This document shows positions 27,787 to 36,650 of a stretch of DNA of 64,000 nucleotides, piece by piece (position 1 is the first letter of the stretch; each line of letters opens with the position of its first letter). Both the position numbers and the translations under genes were made by a program. This stretch comes from Streptomyces misionensis (GTDB lineage Bacteria; Actinomycetota; Actinomycetes; Streptomycetales; Streptomycetaceae), in assembly GCF_900104815.1 (NCBI RefSeq), contig NZ_FNTD01000004.1:2248501-2312500 (forward strand), in the 5' to 3' direction. The notes under the pieces are model-generated. The model did no database searches and was not told where the DNA came from. It worked only from the letters and a program-made list of their open reading frames with translations.

Positions 27787-29141
27787 CCGGGGGTGCTTCC
27801 TTCGACGAGTTTCAACAGGTGGGCCAGGTCGTCGGGGCGGGTGTGGGGGTTGAGGAGGGTGGCCTTGAGCCAGAGGCGGCCGTCGAGCCGGGCGCGGCCG
27901 AGGACGGCCCGGCCCTCGTGCAGCAGGTTCCGGCGGGCGGCGGCGACGGTGGCGTCGTCGGCGTCGGCGGGGCGGAACAGGACCGTGCTGACGACGGGGG
28001 TGTCGTACAGCTCGAAGCCGGGGTGGGCGCGCACCAGCGCGGCGAACTCGTGTGCCCGGTCGCAGACCTGGTCGACCAGGGCGCCGAGTCCGCGCCGCCC
28101 GAGAATCCGGAGGGTGACGGCAACCTTGAGGATGTCGGGGCGGCGGGTGGTGCGCAGGGAGCGGCCGAGCAGGTCGGGGAAGCCGGCCTCGGTGTCGTCG
28201 TCGGCGTTCAGGTAGTCGGCGTGGTGGTGGAGCACGGCGAGCTCGCCCGGGTCGGCGACGGCGAGCAGGCCCGCGGCGACCGGCTGCCAGCCGAGTTTGT
28301 GCAGGTCGAGGGTGACGGTGTGGGCGGCGTCGAGTCCGGCGAGCCGGGCCCGGTGCCGGTCGCTGAAGAGCAGCCCGCCCCCGTAGGCGGCGTCGATGTG
28401 CAGCCGGGCGCCGTGGGCGGCGCACAGGGCGGCGATCTCGGGCAGCGGGTCGATCAGGCCGGCGTCGGTGGTGCCGGCGGTGGCCGCGACCAGCAGGGGG
28501 CCGGATAGGTCGGTGAGGGCGGCGTCGAGGGCGGCCGGGTCGAGGGTGCCGCCGGGCGCCGGGACGACGACCGGGTCGGGCAGGCCGAGCAGCCAGGCGC
28601 CGCGGGCCAGCGAGTGGTGGGCGGACGCGGCGCAGACGAGGCGGACGCTGCCGCCGTACGCCTCGCGGGCGAGCAGCAGGGCGAGTTGGTTGGACTCGGT
28701 GCCGCCGGTGGTGACCAGCGCGTCGGCCAGGCCGGCCGTCCGGGCGAGGGTCCCGGCGACGACGGCTTCCAGGGCGGTGGCGCCGGGGGCCTGGTCCCAG
28801 GAGTCCAGGGAGGGGTTGAGGGCGCTGACGGCGAGGTCGGCGGCGGTGGCCACGGCGAGCGGCGGGCAGTGCAGATGGCCGGCGCACAGCGGGTCGGCGG
28901 GGTCGGCGGCCCCCTCGGCGAGGGCCGCCACCAGCAGGCGCAGTCCGTCCGGGTCGCCCTCCTCGGGCAGTACCTCGCCGAGCGCGTCGGCGACCCGGCG
29001 GGCGACGGCCCGGGGGCCGCCCGCGGGCAGCGGGCCGCCGCGGGCCCGCCGGCCCTGCGCGAGCGCCTCCAACACGGTGTCGAGGAGCGGCCGGAGGGCG
29101 TCGGGGCCGTGGGGACCCGAGGCGAGGGGCTCGATCGGCAT
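27783..29141 (-). CDS. PLP-dependent group II decarboxylase
   Basis: A 452-residue group II (glutamate/DOPA/lysine-type) decarboxylase. Key residues: AGHLHCPPLAVATAAD and NPSLDSWDQAPGAT near the N-terminus, LVTTGGTESNQLALLLA, AASAHHSLARGAWLLGL with the His that stacks on PLP, HIDAAYGGGLLFS (Asp250) and TLDLHKLGWQPV, with Lys282 as the predicted Schiff-base lysine. The family includes lysine decarboxylase DesA of desferrioxamine synthesis and diaminobutyrate decarboxylases. Coupling to the N-hydroxylase suggests it makes the diamine that is then hydroxylated. ATG at 29141 starts the pair; the 180 bases to the divergent GNAT gene show no iron box. The amino-acid substrate cannot be read from sequence. 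Confidence 0.88.
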   Translation of the reverse strand: MPIEPLASGPHGPDALRPLLDTVLEALAQGRRARGGPLPAGGPRAVARRVADALGEVLPEEGDPDGLRLLVAALAEGAADPADPLCAGHLHCPPLAVATAADLAVSALNPSLDSWDQAPGATALEAVVAGTLARTAGLADALVTTGGTESNQLALLLAREAYGGSVRLVCAASAHHSLARGAWLLGLPDPVVVPAPGGTLDPAALDAALTDLSGPLLVAATAGTTDAGLIDPLPEIAALCAAHGARLHIDAAYGGGLLFSDRHRARLAGLDAAHTVTLDLHKLGWQPVAAGLLAVADPGELAVLHHHADYLNADDDTEAGFPDLLGRSLRTTRRPDILKVAVTLRILGRRGLGALVDQVCDRAHEFAALVRAHPGFELYDTPVVSTVLFRPADADDATVAAARRNLLHEGRAVLGRARLDGRLWLKATLLNPHTRPDDLAHLLKLVEGSTPG

Positions 29142-29320
29142 GGGCTGGCCTCCGCTCGCGGGGCCGCCGGGGCGCGCCGCGTGGACTCCGGGTGGTACGG
29201 GAAGAGGGGCGTGTGTCCCGAATGCCCAACGAGCGGAACCCGAAAGTGGGTACTGCCGTACGGGGAAAACCTGTCGGAACGGGGATGCGGACCGGGACGC
29301 GCGTCGCTACCGTCGGCCGG

Positions 29321-29902
29321 ATGGTGGACACGTGGATGATCGACGTGCCCGGCGAGCGGGTGCTGGTGCGCGAGCTGGGCCCCGCGGACGAGGCGCCGCT
29401 GCTGCGGTTGTTCGAGGAGTGCGAGGACTGGTTCACGGCGGCCACGGGCCTGCCGTCGGCACCGGGTGACGTGCAGAGCCTGTTCTACGCCCTGCCCGAG
29501 GGCGCGCACCCGGACGACAAGGTGCTGCTGGTCCTGGAGCGGGACGGGGTGGTCGCGGGCGTGGTGGACGCGGTGCGCGACCACCCGGGGCCGGGCGCCG
29601 TCGCCGTCGGCCTGTTCCTGCTGGCCCCCTGGGCGCGCGGGCGGGGCCTCGGCCGCGCCCTGGCCGAGGCCCTGCTGTCCCGGGCCGGGGACGCCGCCGA
29701 GGTGACGGCGACGGTCCCGCCCGGCTGGCGGCCCGGCGAACGCTTCCTCGAACGGCTCGGGTTCGCCCTGGACCCGGAGCCCCGCCCGACCGGCGCGAAC
29801 CGCCGGACCGGGCCGCGGGAGGGGGGCGTACGGCGGGCGGTGCTGCGGCGGGACGCCGCTACGCGCCGAAGTCCTTCGCGTGGTCCTGGGCCCACCGGCT
29901 GA
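29321..29902 (+). CDS. GNAT-family N-acetyltransferase
   Basis: A 193-residue acetyltransferase. The acetyl-CoA pyrophosphate-binding motif A is LAPWARGRGLGRALAEALL (R/QxxGxG/A form), preceded by the usual beta-4 strand GAVAVGLFLL and followed by a C-terminal ERLGFALDPEPRP region where GNAT enzymes end the fold. The substrate is unknown. It is divergent from the decarboxylase/N-hydroxylase pair, so it could act on a hydroxylated diamine, but its sequence looks like a general GNAT rather than the IucB/DesC acyltransferase type. ATG at 29321 is chosen (ATG 29336 also possible); the ribosome-binding site is weak. The last 44 bases overlap the convergent NmrA-like gene and encode a basic, low-complexity tail. 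Confidence 0.82.
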   Translation: MVDTWMIDVPGERVLVRELGPADEAPLLRLFEECEDWFTAATGLPSAPGDVQSLFYALPEGAHPDDKVLLVLERDGVVAGVVDAVRDHPGPGAVAVGLFLLAPWARGRGLGRALAEALLSRAGDAAEVTATVPPGWRPGERFLERLGFALDPEPRPTGANRRTGPREGGVRRAVLRRDAATRRSPSRGPGPTG

Positions 29903-30683
29903 AGGGGCGGGCCGGGGTGCCGGTGATCCGCTCGACGGTGGAGGTGATCTCCGGGGGCACGCCCACGGACTCCCGGAAGGTCGCGAGCAGCCGCCCGAGC
30001 ATCTGCGGGGGCACGTGCGGGAACAGTTCGGGGCCCGCCTGCTCCGGGTCGACCTCCACGAAGGTCAGGTCCCGGCCGACGGCGGCGCCGATCGCCTCGA
30101 CCTGGTCGGCGTTGGTCGTCGCCGCCGGGCCGGTGATGCGGTGCACGGCGCCCTCGTGGCCGTCGTCCAGCAGGACGCGCTCGGCGACGGCCGCGATGTC
30201 GTCCTCGTGGATCGGCGCGGACCGCGCGCCCGCGAAGACGCCCCGCACGGTGTCGCCGGCGCGGATCTGCGGCGCCCACTGGAGGGCGTTGGTGGCGAAC
30301 GCGTTGGGCCGCAGGAACGTCCAGCCCAGCCCGCTCTCGCGGATCTGCCGCTCGGCGGTGGCGTGCAGGACGTGGATCGGGTGGGTCTCGTCGGCGCCGT
30401 CCGCGATGATGCCGCTGGACAGCAGGACGGCGTGCCGCACGCCGTGCGCGCGGGCCGCCGCCAGCAACTGCGGGGTTACGGCCTGGGCGTAGAGGAAGAG
30501 CTTCGTCACCCCGTCGAACAGCGCGGCGGGCTCCTCCGTGCGGAACCGCACCACCTCGGCCCGCTCGGGCAGGGCGGCCCGCTCCGGGTCGCGGGTGAGC
30601 GCCCGTACCGGCTCCCCCGCGGCGAGGAGCCGGTCCACCAGGGCACGGCCGACGTTTCCGGTCGCGCCGGTCACTGCGATCAC
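29859..30683 (-). CDS. NmrA-like NAD(P)-binding protein
   Basis: An atypical short-chain reductase of the NmrA/SDR type, 274 residues. The Rossmann motif is at the extreme N-terminus: VIAVTGATGNVGRALVDRLL (GxxGxxG). VRALTRDPERAALP then places basic residues where NADP 2'-phosphate is bound. The GWTFLRPNAFATNAL segment and the C-terminal substrate-binding part (AQDHAKDFGA end) are typical of YwnB/YtfG-like NAD(P)H-binding proteins such as quinone reductases. The catalytic Tyr-Lys pair of classical SDRs is not evident, so it may be a redox sensor or quinone oxidoreductase. GTG at 30683 has GGAGG seven bases upstream. Its 3' end overlaps the GNAT gene. Confidence 0.87.
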   Translation of the reverse strand: MIAVTGATGNVGRALVDRLLAAGEPVRALTRDPERAALPERAEVVRFRTEEPAALFDGVTKLFLYAQAVTPQLLAAARAHGVRHAVLLSSGIIADGADETHPIHVLHATAERQIRESGLGWTFLRPNAFATNALQWAPQIRAGDTVRGVFAGARSAPIHEDDIAAVAERVLLDDGHEGAVHRITGPAATTNADQVEAIGAAVGRDLTFVEVDPEQAGPELFPHVPPQMLGRLLATFRESVGVPPEITSTVERITGTPARPFSRWAQDHAKDFGA

Positions 30684-30790
30684 GATGTGGCCTCCAGGGC
30701 TCGGTCGATCGTTGTGGTCCACCGAGCCTAGGGAGGGGGAAGGGGCGCCGCATCGTCACCGAGGACGAGCCGCGCCCTACGCCCCGCGGC

Positions 30791-33283
30791 CTACTTCCGC
30801 TGCCCGCCCTCGCGCACCCGCAGGGCGCGGGCCAGGTCGTCCAGCTGGTCGGCGATGCCCCGGCGCAGGGCCGGGGTGAGGTCGGCGCCGTCCAGGCAGG
30901 CCTCGCCCAGCCGCAGGTGCCCGGCGTCGACGAAGTGGGCCGGGAAGCAGTAGCGGCCGGCGGCGGCCGCGATGGCGGGGCCGCGGCGGGCGGCGAGCGG
31001 GACCGCGTCCTCGTAGAAGCGCGGCACGTACTCCCGCACCAGCTCGGCCTGTTCGGGCTGCCAGAAGCCCTGCGCGGTGGCCGTGAACAGGTAGTTGGAC
31101 AGCTCGTCGCCGGTGAACATCGCGGCCCAGGCGGCGCGCTTGGCCTCCGCGTCGGGCAGCGCGGCACGGCAGCGGGCGGCGCCCTCCTGGCCGGTGGCGC
31201 TGGGGTCGTGGGCCAGTTCGGCGGCGATGGCGGCCTCGTCGGTGGCGCCGAGCACGGCGAGCCGGGCGAGGATGCGCCAGCGCAGCTCGGGGTCCAGCTC
31301 CGGGCCGCCGGGCACCGTGCCGTCGGCGAGCCAGGCGGCGATGGTGTCCGGGTGCGCGGCCACGCCGATCAGGTGGCGCACGGCGATCAGCCGCAGGCCG
31401 GGGTGGTCGCCGTCCTCGGTGCGCCGCAGCAGATCGCGGCAGAGGGCGGTGAGGGTGGCCAGGGCGGCCGGGCGCTCCTCGGCCGGCAGGTACCGGTCGG
31501 CGATCTGGCCGGTGGCGAAGGCGAGCACGCCCTGCACGACGGCCAGGTCGGTCTCGCGCGGCAGGTGGGCGCGGGCGGTCTCCAGGTAGGCGGTGGGCGC
31601 CAGTTCGCCGTCGCGCACCGCGTCCCGCAGGGCGTTCCACACGATCGCGCGGGTGAGCGGGTCGGGCAGCCCGGACAGGCTGGTGCGCAGCGTCTCGGCG
31701 GACCCGGCGTCGAAGCGGACCTTGGCGTAGGTGAGGTCCTCGTCGTTGAGCAGGAGCAGCGCGGGGCGCTTGCCGATGGGCCGCGGGGCGTCCTGCGGGA
31801 CGTCGAGGCCGATGCGTTCGCGCAGCACCAGCCGGCCCTCGTCGGCGACATCGTGGTCGTACAGCCCGGCGACGAGGTGGTGCGGGCGGCCGCCCTTGCG
31901 GTCGACGCTCAGCGTGCAGGCGCCGTCGGCGGTCTCGACCACGGGCGTGAGGGTGTCGACGCCGGTGGTGCGCAGCCAGCTGTCGGCCCAGGCGCGCACG
32001 TCGCGTTCGGTGGCGGAGGCCAGGGAGTCGATGAAGTCGGCGAGGGTGGCGTTGCCGAACTTGTGCCGGGCGAAGTGGGTGTTGATGCCGGCGAGGAAGT
32101 CCTTCTCGCCGAGCCAGGCGGCCAGCTGGCGCAGCGCGGAGGCGCCCTTGGCGTAGGAGATGCCGTCGAAGTTGAGCAGGGCGGAGGCGGTGTCGTCCAC
32201 GTTCTCCGGGGCGACCGGGTGGGTGGTGGGGCGCTGGTCGGCCTCGTAGCCCCAGGCCTTGCGGGTGACGCCGAACTCGGTCCAGGGGTCGGTGAAGCGG
32301 GTGGCCTCGGCCGTGGTCTGGTAGCCCATGTACTCGGCGAAGGACTCGTTCAGCCAGATGTCGTCCCACCACTTGAGGGTGACCAGGTCGCCGAACCACA
32401 TGTGGGCCATCTCGTGCGCGATGACCATGGCGCGGGTCTGGCGCTCGGTGTCGGTGACGGCGGAGCGGTAGACGAACTCGTCGCGGAAGGTGACCAGGCC
32501 CGGGTTCTCCATGGCGCCCGCGTTGAACTCGGGGACGAACGCCTGGTCGTAGGAGTCGAAGGGGTACGGCTCCTCGAACTTCTCGTGGTAGCGGTCGTAG
32601 CAGGCGCGGGTGACCTCGAAGATCTCCTCGGCGTCGGCGTCCAGGTAGGGCGCGAGGGAGCGGCGGCAGTGGATGCCGAAGGGCAGCCCGCGGTGCTCGG
32701 TGCGCACCGAGTGCCAGGGGCCGGCCGCGACGGCGACCAGGTAGGTGGAGATCGGCGGGGTGGGCGCGGCCTCCCAGACGCCGTCGGCGCGCTGCTCGGT
32801 GACGCCGTTGGCGAGCACGCTCCAGCCCTCGGGCGCCTTGACCCGCATCTCGAAGACGGCCTTCAGGTCGGGCTGGTCGAAGGCGGCGAAGATGCGCTGG
32901 ACGTCGTCCATGAACAACTGCGTGTAGAGGTACGTCTCGCCGTCGCTCGGGTCGGTGAAGCGGTGCATGCCCTCACCGGTGCGCGAGTAGCGCATGACCG
33001 CGTCGAGGCGCAGTTCGTGCTCGCCCGCGGTGAGGTTCTTCAGCGGCAGCCGGTCCTCGTGCAGCGACTCCGGGTCCAGGGGCTGTCCGTCGAGCGTGAC
33101 GGAGCGCAGCTCGGCGGGCTTCACCTCGACGAACGTGTCCCCGGCGGACCGTGCGGTGAACCGGATCACCGTGCGGGAGCCGAAGGTCTCGTCCCCGGTG
33201 GTGAGGTCCAGTTCGACCGTGTAGCGGTGGACGTCGAGGAACTGTGCTCGGAGCTGCGCTTCATCGCGCGTGAGTACGGACAT
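30791..33283 (-). CDS. pepN: Aminopeptidase N
   Basis: A zinc M1-family aminopeptidase of 830 residues that removes N-terminal amino acids from peptides. The substrate-binding GAMEN motif is present (NAGAMENPGLVTFRDE, about residue 255). The zinc site HEMAHMWFG follows at residues 290-294, with WLNESFAEYMGY supplying the third ligand Glu. The remaining half is the ERAP1-like helical C-terminal domain. The length and the motif order match actinobacterial PepN. ATG at 33283 gives MSVLTRDEAQLRA; ATG at 33292 would add three residues. No signal peptide is visible, so it should be cytoplasmic. Confidence 0.95.
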   Translation of the reverse strand: MSVLTRDEAQLRAQFLDVHRYTVELDLTTGDETFGSRTVIRFTARSAGDTFVEVKPAELRSVTLDGQPLDPESLHEDRLPLKNLTAGEHELRLDAVMRYSRTGEGMHRFTDPSDGETYLYTQLFMDDVQRIFAAFDQPDLKAVFEMRVKAPEGWSVLANGVTEQRADGVWEAAPTPPISTYLVAVAAGPWHSVRTEHRGLPFGIHCRRSLAPYLDADAEEIFEVTRACYDRYHEKFEEPYPFDSYDQAFVPEFNAGAMENPGLVTFRDEFVYRSAVTDTERQTRAMVIAHEMAHMWFGDLVTLKWWDDIWLNESFAEYMGYQTTAEATRFTDPWTEFGVTRKAWGYEADQRPTTHPVAPENVDDTASALLNFDGISYAKGASALRQLAAWLGEKDFLAGINTHFARHKFGNATLADFIDSLASATERDVRAWADSWLRTTGVDTLTPVVETADGACTLSVDRKGGRPHHLVAGLYDHDVADEGRLVLRERIGLDVPQDAPRPIGKRPALLLLNDEDLTYAKVRFDAGSAETLRTSLSGLPDPLTRAIVWNALRDAVRDGELAPTAYLETARAHLPRETDLAVVQGVLAFATGQIADRYLPAEERPAALATLTALCRDLLRRTEDGDHPGLRLIAVRHLIGVAAHPDTIAAWLADGTVPGGPELDPELRWRILARLAVLGATDEAAIAAELAHDPSATGQEGAARCRAALPDAEAKRAAWAAMFTGDELSNYLFTATAQGFWQPEQAELVREYVPRFYEDAVPLAARRGPAIAAAAGRYCFPAHFVDAGHLRLGEACLDGADLTPALRRGIADQLDDLARALRVREGGQRK

Positions 33284-33379
33284 GCACGCCATGCTGCCTG
33301 ATGGGACCGACAGCGCACAGAGGGGGAGCGTTACACGGCTCTTGCCCGGATCGCCGTTTTGCTCACCGTTGTACCGGTT

Positions 33380-33712
33380 TCAGTTGCCGTTGGTGTCCTC
33401 GGCGATGCGCTCGTGGTGTCTGATCACCTCGGCGATGATGAAGTTGAGGAACTTCTCGGCGAACGCGGGGTCGAGCTTCGCGCTCTCGGCGAGCCTGCGC
33501 AGCCGTTCGATCTGCCGGGCCTCGCGGGCCGGATCGGCGGGCGGCAGCTGGTGCACCGCCTTGAGCCGGCCGACCTGCTGCGTGGCCTTGAAGCGCTCCG
33601 CGAGCATGTGGACGACGGCCGCGTCGATGTTGTCGATGCTGTCGCGCAGCCGCTCCAGTTCCTGACGGACCTCGGGGTCCACGGCACCGGTACCCGTGTT
33701 GCTGGTGGTCAT
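33380..33712 (-). CDS. Chorismate mutase (AroQ type)
   Basis: A 110-residue all-helical AroQ-class chorismate mutase, converting chorismate to prephenate toward phenylalanine and tyrosine. Conserved features: RQELERLRDSIDNIDAAVVH with the first-helix Arg, LAERFKATQQVGRLKAV with the catalytic Arg/Lys positions, ADPAREARQIERLRRLAE and FLNFIIAEVIRHHERIA, ending in a Gln/Glu-rich last helix. It matches the free-standing short Streptomyces form and carries no prephenate dehydratase domain. ATG at 33712; ribosome-binding site weak. It lies between pepN and an AraC gene on the same strand, with no clear operon partner, but the trp cluster 25 kb away draws on the same chorismate pool. Confidence 0.92.
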   Translation of the reverse strand: MTTSNTGTGAVDPEVRQELERLRDSIDNIDAAVVHMLAERFKATQQVGRLKAVHQLPPADPAREARQIERLRRLAESAKLDPAFAEKFLNFIIAEVIRHHERIAEDTNGN

Positions 33713-33835
33713 GGGCGCCCACTGTATGTGGTCGGCGGGGCGGTTTCACGTGGTGTCCGAGGAGTGGATCGCGCAGCGGACCACCGGGCGGGGGCGGGCG
33801 CGTCACGGCTGGTCACCGGGGGTTCGGCGGGGCGG

Positions 33836-34717
33836 TCACGCGGGGCCGACCATGGGCGGATCGTCGGGGTCGGGGACCCGGTCGCTCCAGCCGCCGGGGA
33901 CGCTGCGCCCCTGCTGGGCGCGGAAGCGGACCGGGGCGATACCGACACGGCGGGTGAACAGCCGGGAGAAGTACGCGGGATCGTCGTAACCGACCCGGCG
34001 GGCGACGGCGGCGACGGGCAGTTCGGTGGCGGCGAGCAGCTCCTTGGCGCGGCCGAGCCGGATGCCGAGCAGGTAGTCCTTGGGGGTGCAGCCGGCCGCC
34101 CGGCGGACCGCGCCGCGCAGTTCGGCGGTGGTCATGCCGTGCCGGGCGGCGTGGTCGGCGACGCTGAGCGGGCTGCAGGCGTCCCGGGCGAGGGCCTTGA
34201 GGACGTGGTCGCCGTCGGGGGCGAGGTCGGCGCGGGCGCGGCGCAGCGCGACGAGGAGTTCGTGCACGGCGGCGCCGGTCTCCACCTCCAGCAGCGGGTT
34301 GCCGCGGCGGGCGGCGCGGGCGATGCGGGCGACGACCGCGCGCGGCCCGGCGGCGTCGGACAGCGGCACCACGGGCCGGCCGGGCTCGATGTAGCCGAGT
34401 TCGGTGTAGGTGGCGGTGGCGGGCCCGGCGAAGTCCACGAAGCCCTCGTCCCAGCCGGTGTCCGGGTCGGGGGCGTAGTGGTGGGGCACCCCGGGGGTGA
34501 GCCAGAGCAGCGCGGGCGCGGTGACCGTCGTACGGCGGCCGTCGGCGCCCCGGTACCAGCCGGCGCCGGAGCCGATCACGACGGCCACGTGGTGGTCGAG
34601 GGTGCGCGGGCCGACCGTGGGCAGCGCGCCGTGCTGGAGCCCCACCCCGAGGCAGACCAGGCCGAGGCGGTGGTGCGCCGGGCCGGGGCTGAAGAACCGC
34701 ATCCAGGTCTGGTACAC
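33836..34717 (-). CDS. AraC-family transcriptional regulator
   Basis: A 293-residue regulator. The N-terminal half is an AraC-type cupin sugar-sensing domain with LDHHVAVVIGSGAGWYRG and LTPGVPHHYAPDPDTG. The C-terminal half has two helix-turn-helix units: PLSVADHAARHGMTTAELRG and LPVAAVARRVGYDDPAYFSR, the second followed by the standard RRVGIAPVRFR end. It is divergent from a GH35 beta-galactosidase across a 99-bp gap containing a direct repeat spaced 21 bp. The simplest reading is that it controls that gene in response to a galactoside. GTG at 34717 is chosen for the GGAGGAG site just upstream; an in-frame extension to 34792 would run through the repeats. Confidence 0.92.
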   Translation of the reverse strand: MYQTWMRFFSPGPAHHRLGLVCLGVGLQHGALPTVGPRTLDHHVAVVIGSGAGWYRGADGRRTTVTAPALLWLTPGVPHHYAPDPDTGWDEGFVDFAGPATATYTELGYIEPGRPVVPLSDAAGPRAVVARIARAARRGNPLLEVETGAAVHELLVALRRARADLAPDGDHVLKALARDACSPLSVADHAARHGMTTAELRGAVRRAAGCTPKDYLLGIRLGRAKELLAATELPVAAVARRVGYDDPAYFSRLFTRRVGIAPVRFRAQQGRSVPGGWSDRVPDPDDPPMVGPA

Positions 34718-34750
34718 CGCTGCTCCTCCCGGCGTCGGCGGCGGCCGGTT

Positions 34751-34779
34751 TTTGTCCAAGCGGTGCCGATCTTCGTCCA
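34751..34779. promoter_or_regulatory. Direct-repeat operator for the AraC regulator
   Basis: TTTGTCCA at 34751-34758 and TTCGTCCA at 34772-34779 match at seven of eight positions and start exactly 21 bases apart (two helical turns), in the same orientation. AraC-family regulators typically bind direct half-sites spaced this way. The pair lies between the divergent regulator (start 34717) and beta-galactosidase (start 34816), 37 bases before the latter, where activation of GH35 transcription is plausible. Confidence 0.55.
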
Positions 34780-34815
34780 TGGCGCGGGGCACCGGAAGGG
34801 GTGAGGCTGTGCGGC

Positions 34816-36579
34816 ATGAGCGAGTTCACGGTGGGCGAGACCGACTTCCTGCTGGACGGGCGGCCGGTGCGGCTGCTGTCCGGCGCGCTGCACTACTTCC
34901 GGGTGCACGAGGACCAGTGGCGGCACCGCCTGGCGATGCTGCGGGCGATGGGCCTGAACTGCGTGGAGACCTATGTCCCGTGGAACCTGCACGAGCCGGC
35001 TCCGGGGAGGTACCGGGACGTGGCGGCGGTCGGCCGGTTCCTGGACGCGGTGCGCGAGGCGGGCCTGTGGGCGATCGTGCGGCCGGGGCCCTACATCTGC
35101 GCCGAGTGGGAGAACGGCGGGCTGCCGGCGTGGCTGACGGCCGGGCCGGGCACGCGCGTGCGCACCCGGGACGAGCGGTACCTCGCCCCGGTCCGCGACT
35201 GGTTCCGCCGGCTGCTGCCCGAGGTCGTCTCCCGGCAGGCCGACCGCGGCGGCCCGGTGATCCTGGTACAGGTCGAGAACGAGTACGGCAGCTACGGCTC
35301 GGACGCCGGCTACCTCGCCGAACTGGCCGGACTGCTGCGCGCCGAGGGCGTCACCGCCGCGCTGGTCACCTCGGACGGCCCCGAGGACCACATGCTGACC
35401 GGCGGCTCGCTGCCCGGGGTGCTCGCCACGGCGAACTTCGGCTCCCACGCGCGCGAGGCGTTCGCCGCGCTGCGCCGGCACCGCCCCCAAGGGCCGCTGA
35501 TGTGCATGGAGTTCTGGTGCGGCTGGTTCGACCACTGGTCCGGCGGGAGTGCCGTGCGCGACCCGGACGAGGCCGCGCGGGCGCTGCGCGAGATCCTGGA
35601 GTGCGGCGCCTCGGTGAACCTCTACATGGCACACGGCGGCACCAGTTTCGGCGGCTGGGCGGGCGCCAACCGCGACGGCGAGCTGCACGAGGGCGCGCTG
35701 CTGCCGGATGTGACGTCGTACGACTACGACGCCCCCGTGGACGAGTACGGCCGCCCCACCGAGAAGTTCTGGCGCTTTCGCGAGGTGCTGGCCGAACACC
35801 GGGCGGACCCGCTGCCCGAACTCCCGCCGCCCCCCGCCGCCCTGGACCGCCCGGCCGATGTCCTCCTCACCGGCTGGGCTCCCCTCGACGCCGTCCTGGA
35901 GGCGCTGGGCGGTGCCGAGACGTGCTCCCCCCGGCCGCCCTCCTTCGAGGAACTGGGCGTCACCCGGGGCCTGGTGCGCTACCAGGTGGACGTGCCCGGG
36001 CCGCGCCGGCCGTATCCGCTCTGGGTGCGGGGGCTGCGCGACCTGGCCGTGGTGTACGTCGACGGCGAGCGGGCCGGGGTGCTCACCGAGGAGGAGCCGC
36101 GGCTGAAGGACCCCGTCGCGGGTCCGGCGCGGGTGGAGCTGTGGGTGGAGTCCCTGGGCCGGGTGAACTACGGACCGCTGGTCGGCGAGGCCAAGGGGAT
36201 CACCGGGGGCGTGCTGCACGAGCGGCAGTACCTGCACGGGGTGCGCGCGCGGGGACTGGACCTGGACGCGTTCGAGGACGGTGTGTCGGCGGTGCCGTTC
36301 GGCGCGCCGCCCCCGGCGGTCGGCGGCCCCGGCCTGTACCGGGGCACGGCCACGGTGTCCGGTACGGCCGGGGACGCGCGCCTGGAACTGCCCGGCCCGA
36401 CGCGCGGCTTCGCCTGGGTCAACGGCTTCTGCCTGGGACGTTACTGGTCGGTGGGCCCGCAGCGGTCGCTGTACGTGCCCGGACCGGTGCTGCGCGAAGG
36501 GGCCAACGAGGTGTGGGTGCTGGAACTGGAGGGCGCGCAGGACGGCGACGCGGGGGCGGTGCGGCTGCTGCCGGTGTGA
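34816..36579 (+). CDS. Glycoside hydrolase family 35 beta-galactosidase
   Basis: A 587-residue GH35 enzyme hydrolysing terminal beta-galactosides. The TIM-barrel start LDGRPVRLLSGALHYFRVH, GLNCVETYVPWNLHEPAPG and AIVRPGPYICAEWENGGLP are characteristic. The acid/base Glu156 lies in ILVQVENEYGSYG, the nucleophile Glu232 in MCMEFWCGWFDHW, and MAHGGTSFGGWAGAN is the usual conserved loop. Small beta-sandwich domains follow the barrel from about residue 330 (ending PGPVLREGANEVWVLELEG). No signal peptide is visible, so it should act on imported sugars. ATG at 34816 has GGGGTGAGG upstream; GTG at 34801 is possible. Confidence 0.93.
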   Translation: MSEFTVGETDFLLDGRPVRLLSGALHYFRVHEDQWRHRLAMLRAMGLNCVETYVPWNLHEPAPGRYRDVAAVGRFLDAVREAGLWAIVRPGPYICAEWENGGLPAWLTAGPGTRVRTRDERYLAPVRDWFRRLLPEVVSRQADRGGPVILVQVENEYGSYGSDAGYLAELAGLLRAEGVTAALVTSDGPEDHMLTGGSLPGVLATANFGSHAREAFAALRRHRPQGPLMCMEFWCGWFDHWSGGSAVRDPDEAARALREILECGASVNLYMAHGGTSFGGWAGANRDGELHEGALLPDVTSYDYDAPVDEYGRPTEKFWRFREVLAEHRADPLPELPPPPAALDRPADVLLTGWAPLDAVLEALGGAETCSPRPPSFEELGVTRGLVRYQVDVPGPRRPYPLWVRGLRDLAVVYVDGERAGVLTEEEPRLKDPVAGPARVELWVESLGRVNYGPLVGEAKGITGGVLHERQYLHGVRARGLDLDAFEDGVSAVPFGAPPPAVGGPGLYRGTATVSGTAGDARLELPGPTRGFAWVNGFCLGRYWSVGPQRSLYVPGPVLREGANEVWVLELEGAQDGDAGAVRLLPV

Positions 36580-36650
36580 GCGGGGGCGCGGGGCCCACGG
36601 GCGCCTACCCTGGGAAAGGGCCCGCAGGGGGCCATTCTGGGGGTGCCGAC

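Noticed and set aside
26350..29902. A desferrioxamine (desABCD) cluster
   Set aside because: Decarboxylase and N-hydroxylase are present, but no DesD-like synthetase, DesC-type acyltransferase, siderophore-binding lipoprotein or iron box lies nearby.
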